Shown: positions 11,763-21,764 of the stretch, one piece after another
Numbering within the stretch: the stretch's first letter is position 1
Layout of the letters: each line of letters opens with the position of its first letter
Origin: Notolepis coatsorum
Lineage: Eukaryota > Chordata > Actinopteri > Aulopiformes > Paralepididae
DNA length: 64,000 nucleotides
Direction of reading: 5' to 3'
Assembly (NCBI GenBank): GCA_963971535.1
Contig: OZ020592.1
Location: 121,867,784-121,931,783, forward strand
Made by a program: the position numbers and the translations under genes
The notes under the pieces: model-generated
The model's input: the letters and a program-made list of their open reading frames with translations, nothing else
Told to the model about the DNA's origin: nothing
Database searches by the model: none

Positions 11763-13101
11763 CTCAGTGAGCGGGATGCAATCCTACCTTGAGGGGAGAG
11801 AACAGATGGTGGAGGTAAACGGTACTCTACCCCCCCCCCCCCCCCCCCCCTCTCACAGTGAGCTGTGGTGTTCCACAAGGAAGCATACTAGGACCGCTAC
11901 TGTTCCTAATTTATGCAAATGACATGTCGTCAGCTTGTGACTGCAACTTGTTCTTGTTAGCGGACAACTCAGCCCTGCTGGTCTCTGACAAGAACAAGTT
12001 GTAGGTTGAAAAAACCCTCAGCTCAGAACTCGGCAGAATCTGCACCTGGCTCGCTGATAACAAACTATCATTACACCTGGGTAAAACAGAGTCCATTCTC
12101 TTCGGATCAAATAACAAACTCAGCAAGACCGACGGCTTCTCAGTTACAGTGGGTGACAATATTGTCACAAGGAAAGATGAAATTACATACCTAGGGTCCA
12201 TCCTAGAGGCAAATCTTTCCTGTGACAAAATGGCATTCAAGGTAATAAAAAAAGTCAACCAACGAACTAGATTCTTGTACCGGATCTCCTCTCTGGTAAA
12301 CAAGAACACCCTGAAGACTCTGGCAGGAGCACTCATTCAAGGGCACTACGACTATGCTTGCACCTCATCGTACCAAAGCACCTCAAAGGCGCTAAAAACA
12401 AGATTACAAACATCACAAAACAAACTGGTCAGACTACTACTTGACCTTACTCCTAGAACCCACCTCACCCCTGCCCACTTTGACTACCTAGGATGGCTTA
12501 GAGTAGACGACAGAGTACTCAGTACAGCAACTTGCATTGGGCCTGGTCTACAAGATACACTATACGACTAAGGTACCCATGTACATGTCAAAATACTTCC
12601 CAAAGGTCAGTGAATACTACGACCACAACACCAGAGGAAGCTCAACAAATCATGTTAAACCCAGATTCGGCTCAAACAAGGGACTAAACACGTTTTGCAA
12701 TTATGCCACATCAATGTGGAACGCCCTACCCAAAGCTGTAAAGGAATGTGAATCCCTACCCACATTAAAAACCGCTCTAAAAGAGCACCTATGGGAGGCT
12801 GCAATTCGAAACTGGCCACCGTAAATATCCAAACCCCCCCACCCCCTATAATAGACAGTCTCCTCCCCACCGTATATGTATATATTCTCTCCCCACCCTA
12901 TGTATATTTCTCTCCCACCCACCGTATGTATATTTCTCTCCCACCCACCCACCCCCTCCTAATGTACAGTCTCCTCCCCACCGTATGTATATATTCTCTC
13001 CCCACCGTATGTATATTTCTCTCCCACCCACCCACCCCCTCCTAATGTACAGTCTCCTCCCCATCATATGTATATACTCTCTGTCAGGATCTATGGGTAA
13101 C
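11763..13101 (+). pseudogene. LINE-A reverse transcriptase fragment and 3' UTR
   Basis: The plus-strand frame encodes part of a non-LTR reverse transcriptase. It has the motif CGVPQGSILGPLLFLIYAND, then a decayed catalytic box (LLADNSALL where an A/Y-DD is expected), a stop codon near 12001, and the C-terminal RT/thumb region (ITRKDEITYLGS-type segment at about 12170) as far as a frameshift near 12535. The last frame ends WNALPKAVKECES...RNWPP at 12824. A C-rich 3' UTR follows. A C20 run (11831-11850) interrupts the 5' part. The layout suits the CR1/L2/Rex1 (Jockey-like) group. It is cut at 13102 by an LTR; the uninterrupted 3' continuation is seen in the copy at 62605-63390. Confidence 0.85.
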
Positions 13102-14546
13102 TGTGAAGTGTCACAGCCAACTAGTGACACTGGTTATTATGACATCCTGTTCTTATGTTAATTATATATAATTATGAGGAATGTATGTATATTCTTCCTC
13201 CCACTTGTGTAAAAATATATCTGTTTTAAATCTAGGCATATGTTACTGTATGCGTCTAGATGTGATAGGTATGTATATATATCTGTATATATCTGTATAT
13301 ATATATAAGCATATAAGACTATTCATGCAGGAAGTGTATTCATGTATTCATGTACACAGGCCATTCTCTTCCATCTCAAATACTGCAGGGCCTTTTCCTA
13401 GAACATGCAGTAAGGGAGGTACCCTTAAGAATGTGGCCTTGGCAGGCAGGGCCTCTTTCCTTGAAGAAGGGATATTGTTCTTGTAAATCACTATTCTGAT
13501 ATATAACTGCAAAAGTAACAAATAACTGAAGGAGTTGAGAAGAAACACGTTATGTGTGCCACAAGTCAACGAGCGCCACCTGTGTAATAAACTTATACAC
13601 TCTTAAAACTATATAATAGTTAAATGTTAATGTTATGCTACAGTCAGAAATGTTGGTATAGAGGTGTATACATATACTGCTGAATTGATTATATGTTTCA
13701 TAATTCTATGCTTAAAAAGAAAGTGTGTAAGACTATATATTACTATACTGTAATAATATGTACTGTGTAAATTCTGTGTTCACAATGGCTGAGAGCAAGT
13801 CTGAGGAGTCGAGATGGGTGGTTTCACAGATGGCCTCGCGGCACTGGCAGACACATGGTTAACAGAGTAACCCTTGCAAGCCTTGCCCTGTTAAATAGTG
13901 TGTGGAGGGACTCTCCATACTTGAATTACTATGTAACTGCATGTAACGCAAGTAGGGGAAAGGGGATGATACTTACTGTATATGTACAGTACAATGATTG
14001 GATAATATGTACTGATGTTTTAAACGTTGATTGGCTAGTGAAATTACATCACGGTATTTAAACCAATGGCAAAAAGATCTTCTTTCCTTTATAAGGGCTA
14101 ACTCGCTCCATCTCAAGAGAGATTTTTGGATTCTGCATTCTGACATTTTTAAGAGGAACCTTTTGTACTTGTAAGCATGATTGTGCATTTATTGTAATCT
14201 TGTATTTTTAAAATAAAACCTTTGGAACCTACGTCGTGTGAATCCTTCTGACCGTCCTGGTAAGCTTTAAAATATGTTGTACTTGTAACTTTACCCATTT
14301 TTTGCATGATGAAGGAGGATCGGCAGAAACACTGCCCCGTGATGTTTATGATGTAAAACTCTAGTGGTAATGAACACATATGTAGATTCTATATAATGGG
14401 CTTATTAAAAATTATATAGAATCTTGACTCTAGATAATAAGCGTTGTATTGTGACTTCGTAAGAGTAATTCTCTCCTAGTTGCCGTGTGACGGATTAGGG
14501 AAATGGATATCATCTGATTAACGACAGTGTCATACTGGTCAGATAG
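13102..14546 (+). mobile_element. 5' LTR of the outer LTR element
   Basis: This 1.45-kb segment is repeated at 41069-42532 in the same orientation. It begins TGTGAAGTGTCACAGCC; similarity ends after CTGGTCAGATAG, so the true end may be the CA at 14541. It contains a TA-rich microsatellite and a candidate AATAAA poly-A signal at about 14210. By eye the two LTRs differ at roughly seven substitutions plus microsatellite indels, i.e. recent but not brand new. Confidence 0.85.
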
Positions 14547-14898
14547 ATCCTTCCCGGTGATCAAATAAAATAAGAGATTCCGCAACTTCAATCACTTGAC
14601 CATGGTCATTGACTGGGGGGGTCGGAACGGTGCATATGCTGTCTCTGTCGGTCAGGTGTAACCACAGCATTTGGTAGATGCATTGGGTTCTGAATATCAC
14701 AGACATTGCAGGACGCTGCTTGATGTTGAGATGAGCGGACCAATGAGTTATGGAGTTATCAATCTGACCTGAGACCTAGCATGGGCATATATCATGGCGC
14801 CCCTGCGTTGGGCATTTATACTAATTGAATAGGTGCTAACGGCCAAAGAAAACATGACTACTGTCAAATGCCTCTGGAGTAAAATTTATTACAGATTT
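14547..14898 (+). other. 5' leader of the outer LTR element
   Basis: No ORF is visible and I could not recognise a tRNA-complementary primer site after the LTR. Its end (TATACTAATTGAATAGGT at about 14817, then CCTCTGGAGTAAAATT) is echoed at 39255-39345. Confidence 0.4.
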
Positions 14899-15285
14899 GA
14901 AGGTTCTACTCAAAGAAAAAATCACAATTAAAGTATATTTTTGTGATTAAAGTAAAAGTTTACTTGCTACTAAAAAAGTAATGTAATGTTTACTTAAAGT
15001 CAAAAACCTAAAGTAGAAGGTTCTACTCAAAGAAAAAATCACAATTAAAGTATATTTTTGTGATTAAAGTAAAAGTTTACTTGCGACTAAAAAAGTAACG
15101 TAATGTTTACTTAAAGTCAAAAACCTAACGTAGAAGGTTCTACTCAAAGAAAAAAATCACACTTAAAGTATATTTTTGTGATTAAAGTAAAAGTTTACTT
15201 GCGACTAAAAAATAACGTAATGTTTACTTAAAGTCAAAAACCTAACGTAGAAGGTTCTACTCAAAGAAAAAAATCACACTTCACT
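14899..15285. repeat. 117-bp tandem repeat, about 3.3 copies
   Basis: Units start GAAGGTTCTACTCAAAG at 14899, 15016, 15133 and 15250. Each contains AATGTTTACTTAAAGTC, the word that also marks the about 76-bp array at 39565-39875. Confidence 0.9.
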
Positions 15286-15330
15286 AGAAAGCTCTGGGGG
15301 GAGTTACAAGTGCAACATATTTTTGTGATT

Positions 15331-15690
15331 AGCCCGAGGCTACATGAGGCAACCAAAACGGAGCCCACTGGAATGCAGGCTAACTAGCCACAAGCGAACT
15401 GAATGCTAACTGGATGGCTACCTAGCCCGAGGCTACATGAGGCAACCAAAACGGAGCCCACTGGAATGCAGGCTAACTAGCCACAAGCGAACTGAATGCT
15501 AACTGGATGGCTACCTAGCCCGAGGCTACATGAGGCAACCAAAACGGAGCCCACTGGAATGCAGGCTAACTAGCCACAAGCGAACTGAATGCTAACTTGA
15601 TGGCTACCTAGCCCGAGGCTACATGAGGCAACCAAAACGGAGCCCACTTGGAATGCAGGCTAACTAGCCACAAGCGAATTGATGGCTAAC
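15331..15690. repeat. 93-bp tandem repeat, about four copies
   Basis: Units start AGCCCGAGGCTACATGAGG at 15331, 15424, 15517 and 15610, almost identical to each other. Confidence 0.92.
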
Positions 15691-15691
15691 T

Positions 15692-16260
15692 AGCCGAGAG
15701 CTAACTAGCTCACCATCGGCTAACAAGCCAGTGCTAACTGGAAATGAGCTGGCCCTAGCCAGACGAGAGCTAACTAGCTCACCATCGGCTAACAAGCCAG
15801 AGCTAACTGGAAATGAGCTGGCCCTAGCCAGACGAGAGCTAACTAGCTCACCATCGGCTAACAAGCCAGAGCTAACTGGAAATGAGCTGGCCCTAGCCAG
15901 ACGAGAGCTAACTAGCTCACCATCGGCTAACAAGCCAGAGCTAACTGGAAATGAGCTGGCCCTAGCCAGACGAGAGCTAACTAGCTCACCATCGGCTAAC
16001 AAGCCAGAGCTAACTGGAAATGAGCTGGCCCTAGCCAGACGAGAGCTAACTAGCTCACCATCGGCTAACAAGCCAGAGCTAACTGGAAATGAGCTGGCCC
16101 TAGCCAGACGAGAGCTAACTAGCTCCCCACAGGCTAACAAGCCAAGAATGAATTGATGGCTAACTAGCCAAGAGCTAACTAGCTCACAACAGGCTAACAA
16201 GCCAAGAGTGAATTGATGGCTAACTAGCCAAGAGCTAACTGGCTCACCACAGGCTAACAA
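15692..16260. repeat. 69-bp tandem repeat, about six copies plus decayed units
   Basis: The unit contains GCTAACTAGCTCACCATCGG and GAGCTGGCCCTAGCCAGAC. Because 69 is a multiple of three, frames stay open on both strands (23-residue repeat), but stops bound the array and no protein function is implied. Decayed units continue to about 16260. Confidence 0.9.
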
Positions 16261-16299
16261 AGCCAGGAGCTAACAGCAGGCTAAATAGCTGGAGCTAGC

Positions 16300-16851
16300 A
16301 ACCAACGCTAGCTCAAGAGACGCTAGCTCAAGAGAAGCTAGCACAGGAGATGCTAGCTCAGGAGGAGCTGGCGCAACCAACGCTAGCTCAAGAGAAGCTA
16401 GCACAGGAGAAGCTAGCACAAGAGATGCTAGCTCAGGAGGAGCTGGCACAACCGACGCTAGCTCAGGAGAAGCTAGCACAAGAGAAGCTAGCACAGGAGA
16501 TGCTAGCTCAGGAGGAGCTGGCGCAACCGACGCTAGCTCAGGAGAAGCTAGCACAAGAGAAGCTAGCACAGGAGATGCTAGCTCAGGAGGAGCTGGCGCA
16601 ACCAACGCTAGCTCAGGAGAAGCTAGCACAAGAGAAGCTAGCACAGGAGATGCTAGCTCAGGAGGAGCTGGCGCAACCAACGCTAGCTCAGGAGAAGCTA
16701 GCACAAGAGAAGCTAGCACAGGAGATGCTAGCTCAGGAGGAGCTGGCGCAACCGACGCTAGCTCAGGAGAAGCTAGCACAAGAGAAGCTAGCACAGGAGA
16801 TGCTAGCTCAGGAGGAGCTGGCGCAACCAACGCTAGCTCAGGAGAAGCTAG
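16300..16851 (+). repeat. 15-bp / 75-bp hierarchical repeat, left part
   Basis: The basic 15-mer is GCTAGCNCARGAGAN-like. Five such units form a 75-bp higher-order unit that recurs about six times. The array is cut by the retrovirus at 16852 and resumes at 37916. Confidence 0.93.
16350..16851 (+). CDS. Pentapeptide-repeat ORF of the outer element, N-terminal part
   Basis: From the ATG at 16350 the plus strand is open to the retroviral insertion. It encodes back-to-back pentapeptides of the form LAQEX or LAQPT: LAQEE, LAQPT, LAQEK, LAQEK, LAQEM in a 25-residue cycle. A TAG lies in frame about 19 codons upstream, so the start is plausible. Removing the retrovirus and one CTAG copy puts this frame in register with the ORF ending at 38701, giving about 427 codons in total. 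The Leu-every-five spacing and high Gln/Glu content suggest an extended helical or low-complexity protein. I do not recognise the family; a gag-like or accessory role is only a guess from position. Confidence 0.5.
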
Positions 16852-17286
16852 TGTTGTGGCTGATGGTTGTTTAACACAGCAGGAGACGATAGTTCCAATT
16901 TTAACAAGTAGGTAATTTATTTAGGAAAAGAAGTTCTTAACAGCAAAAGCTATGGATCGAGCAGAGGATCACCACAGCTTGAACAAAAAACACTCTAACT
17001 CTCAATCCCTCTGCTTGTCCCCTAAATCCCCTCTCAGTCCTGCCCCCCCATGACAGATATGATGACGTATCATATCATGTCAGATCTGACATGACGTACA
17101 TTAAGATGATACGTAGATTTAACATCGGAGAGAGATAAAAACATTAAGAACATGAAGAGAGATAAAGACATTAAGAAGAACATAGATTTAGATAAAAACA
17201 TTAAGAACATCGAAGAGAGATAAACAAGATATGATGTACACACACGATATGATGTAAAACATTAAGAACATCGAAGAGAGAGTGAG

Positions 17287-17323
<37 letters not shown>

Positions 17324-17787
17324 TGTGTGTCTGTGTGTGTGTGCGTCTGTGTACAGACGTGTGTGTATTGTATGTGTGTATTGTGTAATGTGTGTGTGTG
17401 TGTGTGTGTGTCGGTGTGTATGTCTGTGCGACTGTGTGTGTCTGTGTGTGTGTGTGTGTGTGTCTGTGTGACTGTGTGTGTCTGTGTGTCTGTGTGTGTG
17501 TGCTGTGTCTGTGTGTGTGTGCTGTGTATGTGTGTGTCTGTGTGTCTGTGTGTGTGTGCTGTGTCTGTGTGTGTGTGCTGTGTATGTATGAAAGAGAGAA
17601 AAGACACAAGATTAGAGCACACGATATGATGTACTGAAATGTCCATCTGCCTATCTTGAGGCTGTTTTAAGAACATCAGCCAGACTGTCGCCCTAGTGTC
17701 TTTGAGCCCTGCTAGTTGACCTATATTAAACTAGTCAAGACTAACCCCTCTCCTACCTCCACCCCCGTGTACACATTTTCCACAACA
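16852..17787 (-). mobile_element. 3' LTR of the retrovirus
   Basis: 936 bp with perfect 8-bp terminal inverted repeats (TGTTGTGG/CCACAACA). It matches 36984-37915 nearly base for base; the differences I see lie in the internal (GT)n microsatellite (about 17287-17585). The near identity means a recent insertion or gene conversion. Confidence 0.95.
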
Positions 17788-17798
17788 TTCCCCCATTT
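17788..17798 (-). promoter_or_regulatory. Polypurine tract of the retrovirus
   Basis: On the minus strand AAATGGGGGAA abuts the TG that opens the 3' LTR, the expected plus-strand primer position in reverse transcription. Confidence 0.85.
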
Positions 17799-19721
17799 GG
17801 GGCTATCCCTAGTCCCACCCAAATCATATAACCAAGAAAATGTGAACGTCTAACAAAAACGAGAAACCACAATTATATAATAAAAGTTTAAATGCCTAAT
17901 CTAAACCAGAAACCTTACTTCATTCACTGGACCCCTAACGGACCAACAAAGGCTGACTACCGTTCTTACCAAAACACAAAACCGTTCCAAACAAGAGTAA
18001 TAATAAAACCGCTTTGACCCTTTTAACCTCCTTCCAGTTAAGAGTACCCTCCTCCCGTTCGGATGCACTCCTTCCCCTACTTAGATGCACCTCTCCCCGT
18101 AAGGTTTAGGCAGTCCGCTACGACGCAACAACCAGCTCCTTTCTCAGGACTGCCTTGTCCGACGTCGGCCCCTCTCCCCCAACAGAGATGCAGGTCTCCA
18201 CTTCCGGCGGTAAGGTCTCCTCTCATGAACGGAAGCAGTCCCCTTATTTTACCTTCAGGTGCAGTTTAAGGCTGGGTCCCTTTCCAACCTTAGGAGAGAC
18301 AATCCAGATTCCTCTGAATTGACACCCCTTATCCTTCTGCTTCCCAGTGGTTCTTTTCAAACCTGCTGATCACAGAAGCACAACTCGCCTACTAACCCTG
18401 TATCGGTTAGTAAGGTTACTGTGGCCTGACTGTACATTGAGCCAGGTGCATTCATGCCACTGTTGTCCAGTCACTCACGGTCCCACATCCCGCGTGTCTG
18501 TGACTATAAACAGGGTCATAACGCTCTCCCAACCGGCTGGCAACCCAGTCGATAGCGACCTCATAGTCCGTCATCAAGTCAGGACCCCAAGCGGCTGACT
18601 GTCCGTAGTACCTATCAGCCACTCAGTTTAGAAACCGACGGTCTTGTCCCCATCCCGCTTGCTCCGGGCATGGAAATATTGACCGTTTTCGCCAGCCTTG
18701 CCTGTTCACGGCAGGAGCTGTGCCCCTTCCGGTGCACCGCCCTGCTCCTAGGTGTGGACTGTCGTCCACGTACCACCCAGTGCCCACACCAACTTACGTG
18801 CGACGTTTCCTGGGCCGACTAGACGGTACCACAGTGGTATGTTATTTCATACCTCGTTACGCACGAGGGCCTTCAGTTTCTCCCCAGCACTATAGGTATG
18901 TGTTTAACGTGCGCCCAGACTCTTGCGAGCCCACTGCCGCCTGTTGTTGACTAGAGGTTCGGGGAGCCTACCCCCTCCCTAATCAACAAAATACCCCAAT
19001 TTATAATCCTAACCTGACAGACAAATCCCCCCAACCTCCACCGCTTACCAAATGAGCCACAGTTCCGGCCGGAAACCGCGACTCTCATCAGGGAAAGGAG
19101 AAGTTGACCGTCAGAACTAAACATAGAACATCCCTCCCAAAAAAAAATGACATTGTCTCTTCCATAACATTGAGTCCCAGTGTCCATCGCTCAGCCCCCC
19201 TTCCATGCCCACGCCATAGTCTCCTCACCGTATTGCCAAAAGTCACATTTTGCCAATACAGCAACCACCACGCCACACCTCCAGTCCCCGTAGAAGCGTG
19301 TCCCCATACCTGGACGGGAGGCGCTGGTACCGACCTCACCACGTGTCCCCCCATCTTCGACGGGAGGTGCCCATCTTGCCCACTGCGTTAGCCCCCCCCT
19401 TTGTCCCTCCAGTCCCCAGAACCGATCCCCAGAACACTTCTTCTCAATGCTTCCTCAGGCTCAGAACCGACACTCTGCCGATGCCCCTTCCCATTCCGGT
19501 TTGACCAGGACCACGAGTAAAATAAACAAAAAATAATAAAAAAATAAAAAATAATGCAATGATTTTCAATGGTTGCAATCTCTATGCCGAAGGATCATTA
19601 GAAAATCAGACTAAAACTCCTAGTTAAAGGAATAAACCAACAAAACTGCACTCAGACCATCCCCCGTCACTCTTAAAGGAAAGAACCAACAAAAAGAAAA
19701 TGTCCCTACCTCACCATACCC
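17799..19721 (-). other. Retroviral region between env and 3' LTR
   Basis: This 1.9-kb stretch is purine-rich on the viral sense strand. It has only short open frames (the longest under 90 codons), none with a recognisable domain. It includes an AT-rich A-run section at about 19520-19560. It is longer than usual for a simple retrovirus; it could be a decayed accessory region or captured sequence. Confidence 0.5.
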
Positions 19722-21764
19722 CTAATCCTCTATCCCCTCGTCTCCCTCTAAGGCAGCATAAAGCTGAGGACATGGCCCGATTTGTGGCTCAATCTCTTTC
19801 TGTCCCACCATCAGCATTTGGCTCGTTACGTGTGAAGTTACCAGCCTACCCAAGAGAGGCATACCACAACAGAAAAGGAGAACCAATATCAACCCTGCCA
19901 CCCCAATGGATATCCCCGTCTGCATCACTATGCTTCCCCACTGTCCCAATCTTTCCAACACCCCACTCCCCCACCATTCTTCATTCCGGCCAGAATTCCC
20001 CCTCAACTCCTCCCTCAAATCCTTCAGCTTAGCCATGGCCTCGGAGAACTTTCCCCCTGGCCCCACATTCGTCGGAATGAATGTGCAGCAGTACTGTCCA
20101 AACATGGAACAGACTCCACCCTTCTCCGCCATTAACCAGTTCAGAGCCTGTCTATTCTGCCACGCCACCGTACTGGTCGCGTGCATCTGGTCCCCCATTG
20201 CATCCAACGCCTCCTCGGTGTAGTTGAGATACCGCTGCTGATTGTAAAACAAATAGTTGATCCACCCGGTGTTCTTATTGACCGATATCCATGGCAGAAT
20301 AGACTCAAACCCTGCCGCAATCTCATTCTTAGCCATGAACTCGGCTGGAATGCCCCTTGGCTGTCCTATGCTGTCCAGATACACCCTTGGGTCTGCCTTG
20401 TAGCTACGCTTCGTTTGAGAGATAGGAGACTCAGAAGGTCCTTCCGTCACTGATAATGGTAGGACCACCATTGGCATGATCGCCTGAACCCGGGCACATC
20501 TACCTGACCAATCTAAAGGAAGTGTATTCCTCAACCTCCTACCGCCGCAGAGCCAGTATTGGTCCGCCAGTGCCATATCCTGGACATGAAAAGGGCAAGC
20601 TACAGGCCGTGGGTTGGTATCCACTCCCTTTAACACGACCCCGTGTCCACACTTTCCTTCTTTCGTGCAGTTAGTCGTGATGCTCCAAATAGTAGTGCAC
20701 CGCCCCTCTGCCACCTCCCCTACATCCCGGGTCCCCTCCTTTTGCAAGCACTCGAAATCCTTGGTCAGCCATAGTTTGACACCTCTGGGTATTGGCAACC
20801 CCGTCGCTACCCCCTGCACACGTACATCCAATTTCCTACAACGTTCCCGCATAGTGACATCCTTGAAATCCGTGACGTTTCCTGCCGCCTTAAAACGACT
20901 AGAGCCGAGAAACCCCAAACACTCTGCCTCGCACCAAGGGCGACTATTATGGGGCCCCTCCCATGCCTCTGCGTCCCTGTCACACTGAGCCCAACTGAAC
21001 TTCGTGCCCTTCACCAGCAGCCTATCCGGACGTGCCTTGGAGCAGACATAACAATCCTCTATCTGATTCTGCGTGCTCGTGTACTGGACCCACTTAAACC
21101 ACTCATTCCCTAAAGCCGCCCTATACATCGGGTCAGCCTCCGGGTCTTCCTCGTCATAGTCATAGTCGCCCCCATCTTGTTCCCCGGAAGGAAGCAAACC
21201 CCTCAACCTGGCCCAGAGTGAGCCCACTGAGTCCCTCAACGTTCCGGCTGTCCTCTGGAACATATCCTGTCCCCCCACCTCTTCCGACTCAGTGTCCTTG
21301 ACCTCCCTTTTTCCCCTCACCCCTGTCCCCTGTGATTGGTTCGGGACAGGCTCAACCCTCCTATCTACCCCCACAACCCGATCCTCGTTAGTATAATGGT
21401 AAGTATCCCCGCCTGTAACGGGGGAATGGTCAAAATCAAAAACATGCCCTTGCGGTCCTATGGGAAACACCCCTTTTGGTTGTAGTCTTATCTTCTCCCC
21501 CCCTTCCTCGATGGAGGGAAGAGGGGGCGCCTGATTCTGAGCCTGGTCATGAAAGCCTGCTGGTACTTGAGCCTGAGCGGGACCCCGTGGGACTCCTACC
21601 CACTCAAACCCGTCATCCTCAAGGACGGGTCGACCGTGACGGTTCTCAATGACGTCGTTGTGCCCGGCCGACCGTCCGCACACTGCTGCCAACATCTGCG
21701 GGAGCATCAGCAGGCACTGCACCTTCCAGTTGCCGTCTCGGACCCTCCATGTCGGGTTCTGCAT
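19722..21764 (-). CDS. env: Retroviral envelope glycoprotein (Env), 680 aa
   Basis: Class I-type Env precursor (surface SU plus transmembrane TM subunits). Seen in order: a hydrophobic leader around residues 17-29, a long hydrophilic acidic SU segment, a CXXC-type motif (CYVC, about residue 237), N-glycosylation sequons (for example NVT and NCT), and a basic Q-T-K-R-S site near residue 450 that only loosely fits furin. TM has an immunosuppressive-type region followed by a CX6CC motif (about residues 551-560), then a strong membrane-spanning stretch at about 620-645 and a short tail. CXXC plus CX6CC is the pairing found in gamma-type Envs with disulphide-linked subunits. The ORF is uninterrupted and overlaps the pol end by 119 bp, implying expression from a spliced message. 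Similar Envs are common in teleost retroviruses. Confidence 0.9.
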   Translation of the reverse strand: MQNPTWRVRDGNWKVQCLLMLPQMLAAVCGRSAGHNDVIENRHGRPVLEDDGFEWVGVPRGPAQAQVPAGFHDQAQNQAPPLPSIEEGGEKIRLQPKGVFPIGPQGHVFDFDHSPVTGGDTYHYTNEDRVVGVDRRVEPVPNQSQGTGVRGKREVKDTESEEVGGQDMFQRTAGTLRDSVGSLWARLRGLLPSGEQDGGDYDYDEEDPEADPMYRAALGNEWFKWVQYTSTQNQIEDCYVCSKARPDRLLVKGTKFSWAQCDRDAEAWEGPHNSRPWCEAECLGFLGSSRFKAAGNVTDFKDVTMRERCRKLDVRVQGVATGLPIPRGVKLWLTKDFECLQKEGTRDVGEVAEGRCTTIWSITTNCTKEGKCGHGVVLKGVDTNPRPVACPFHVQDMALADQYWLCGGRRLRNTLPLDWSGRCARVQAIMPMVVLPLSVTEGPSESPISQTKRSYKADPRVYLDSIGQPRGIPAEFMAKNEIAAGFESILPWISVNKNTGWINYLFYNQQRYLNYTEEALDAMGDQMHATSTVAWQNRQALNWLMAEKGGVCSMFGQYCCTFIPTNVGPGGKFSEAMAKLKDLREELRGNSGRNEEWWGSGVLERLGQWGSIVMQTGISIGVAGLILVLLFCCGMPLLGRLVTSHVTSQMLMVGQKEIEPQIGPCPQLYAALEGDEGIED

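Noticed and set aside
13855-14061. Short ORFs in the outer LTRs (13855-14061 and 41833-42039)
   Set aside because: Duplicated LTR sequence; no domain, weak length.
15664-16260. Minus-strand open frame over the 69-bp repeat
   Set aside because: Both strands are open because the unit is a multiple of three with few stop-forming words; the array is bounded by stops and no unique domain follows, unlike the pentapeptide ORF.
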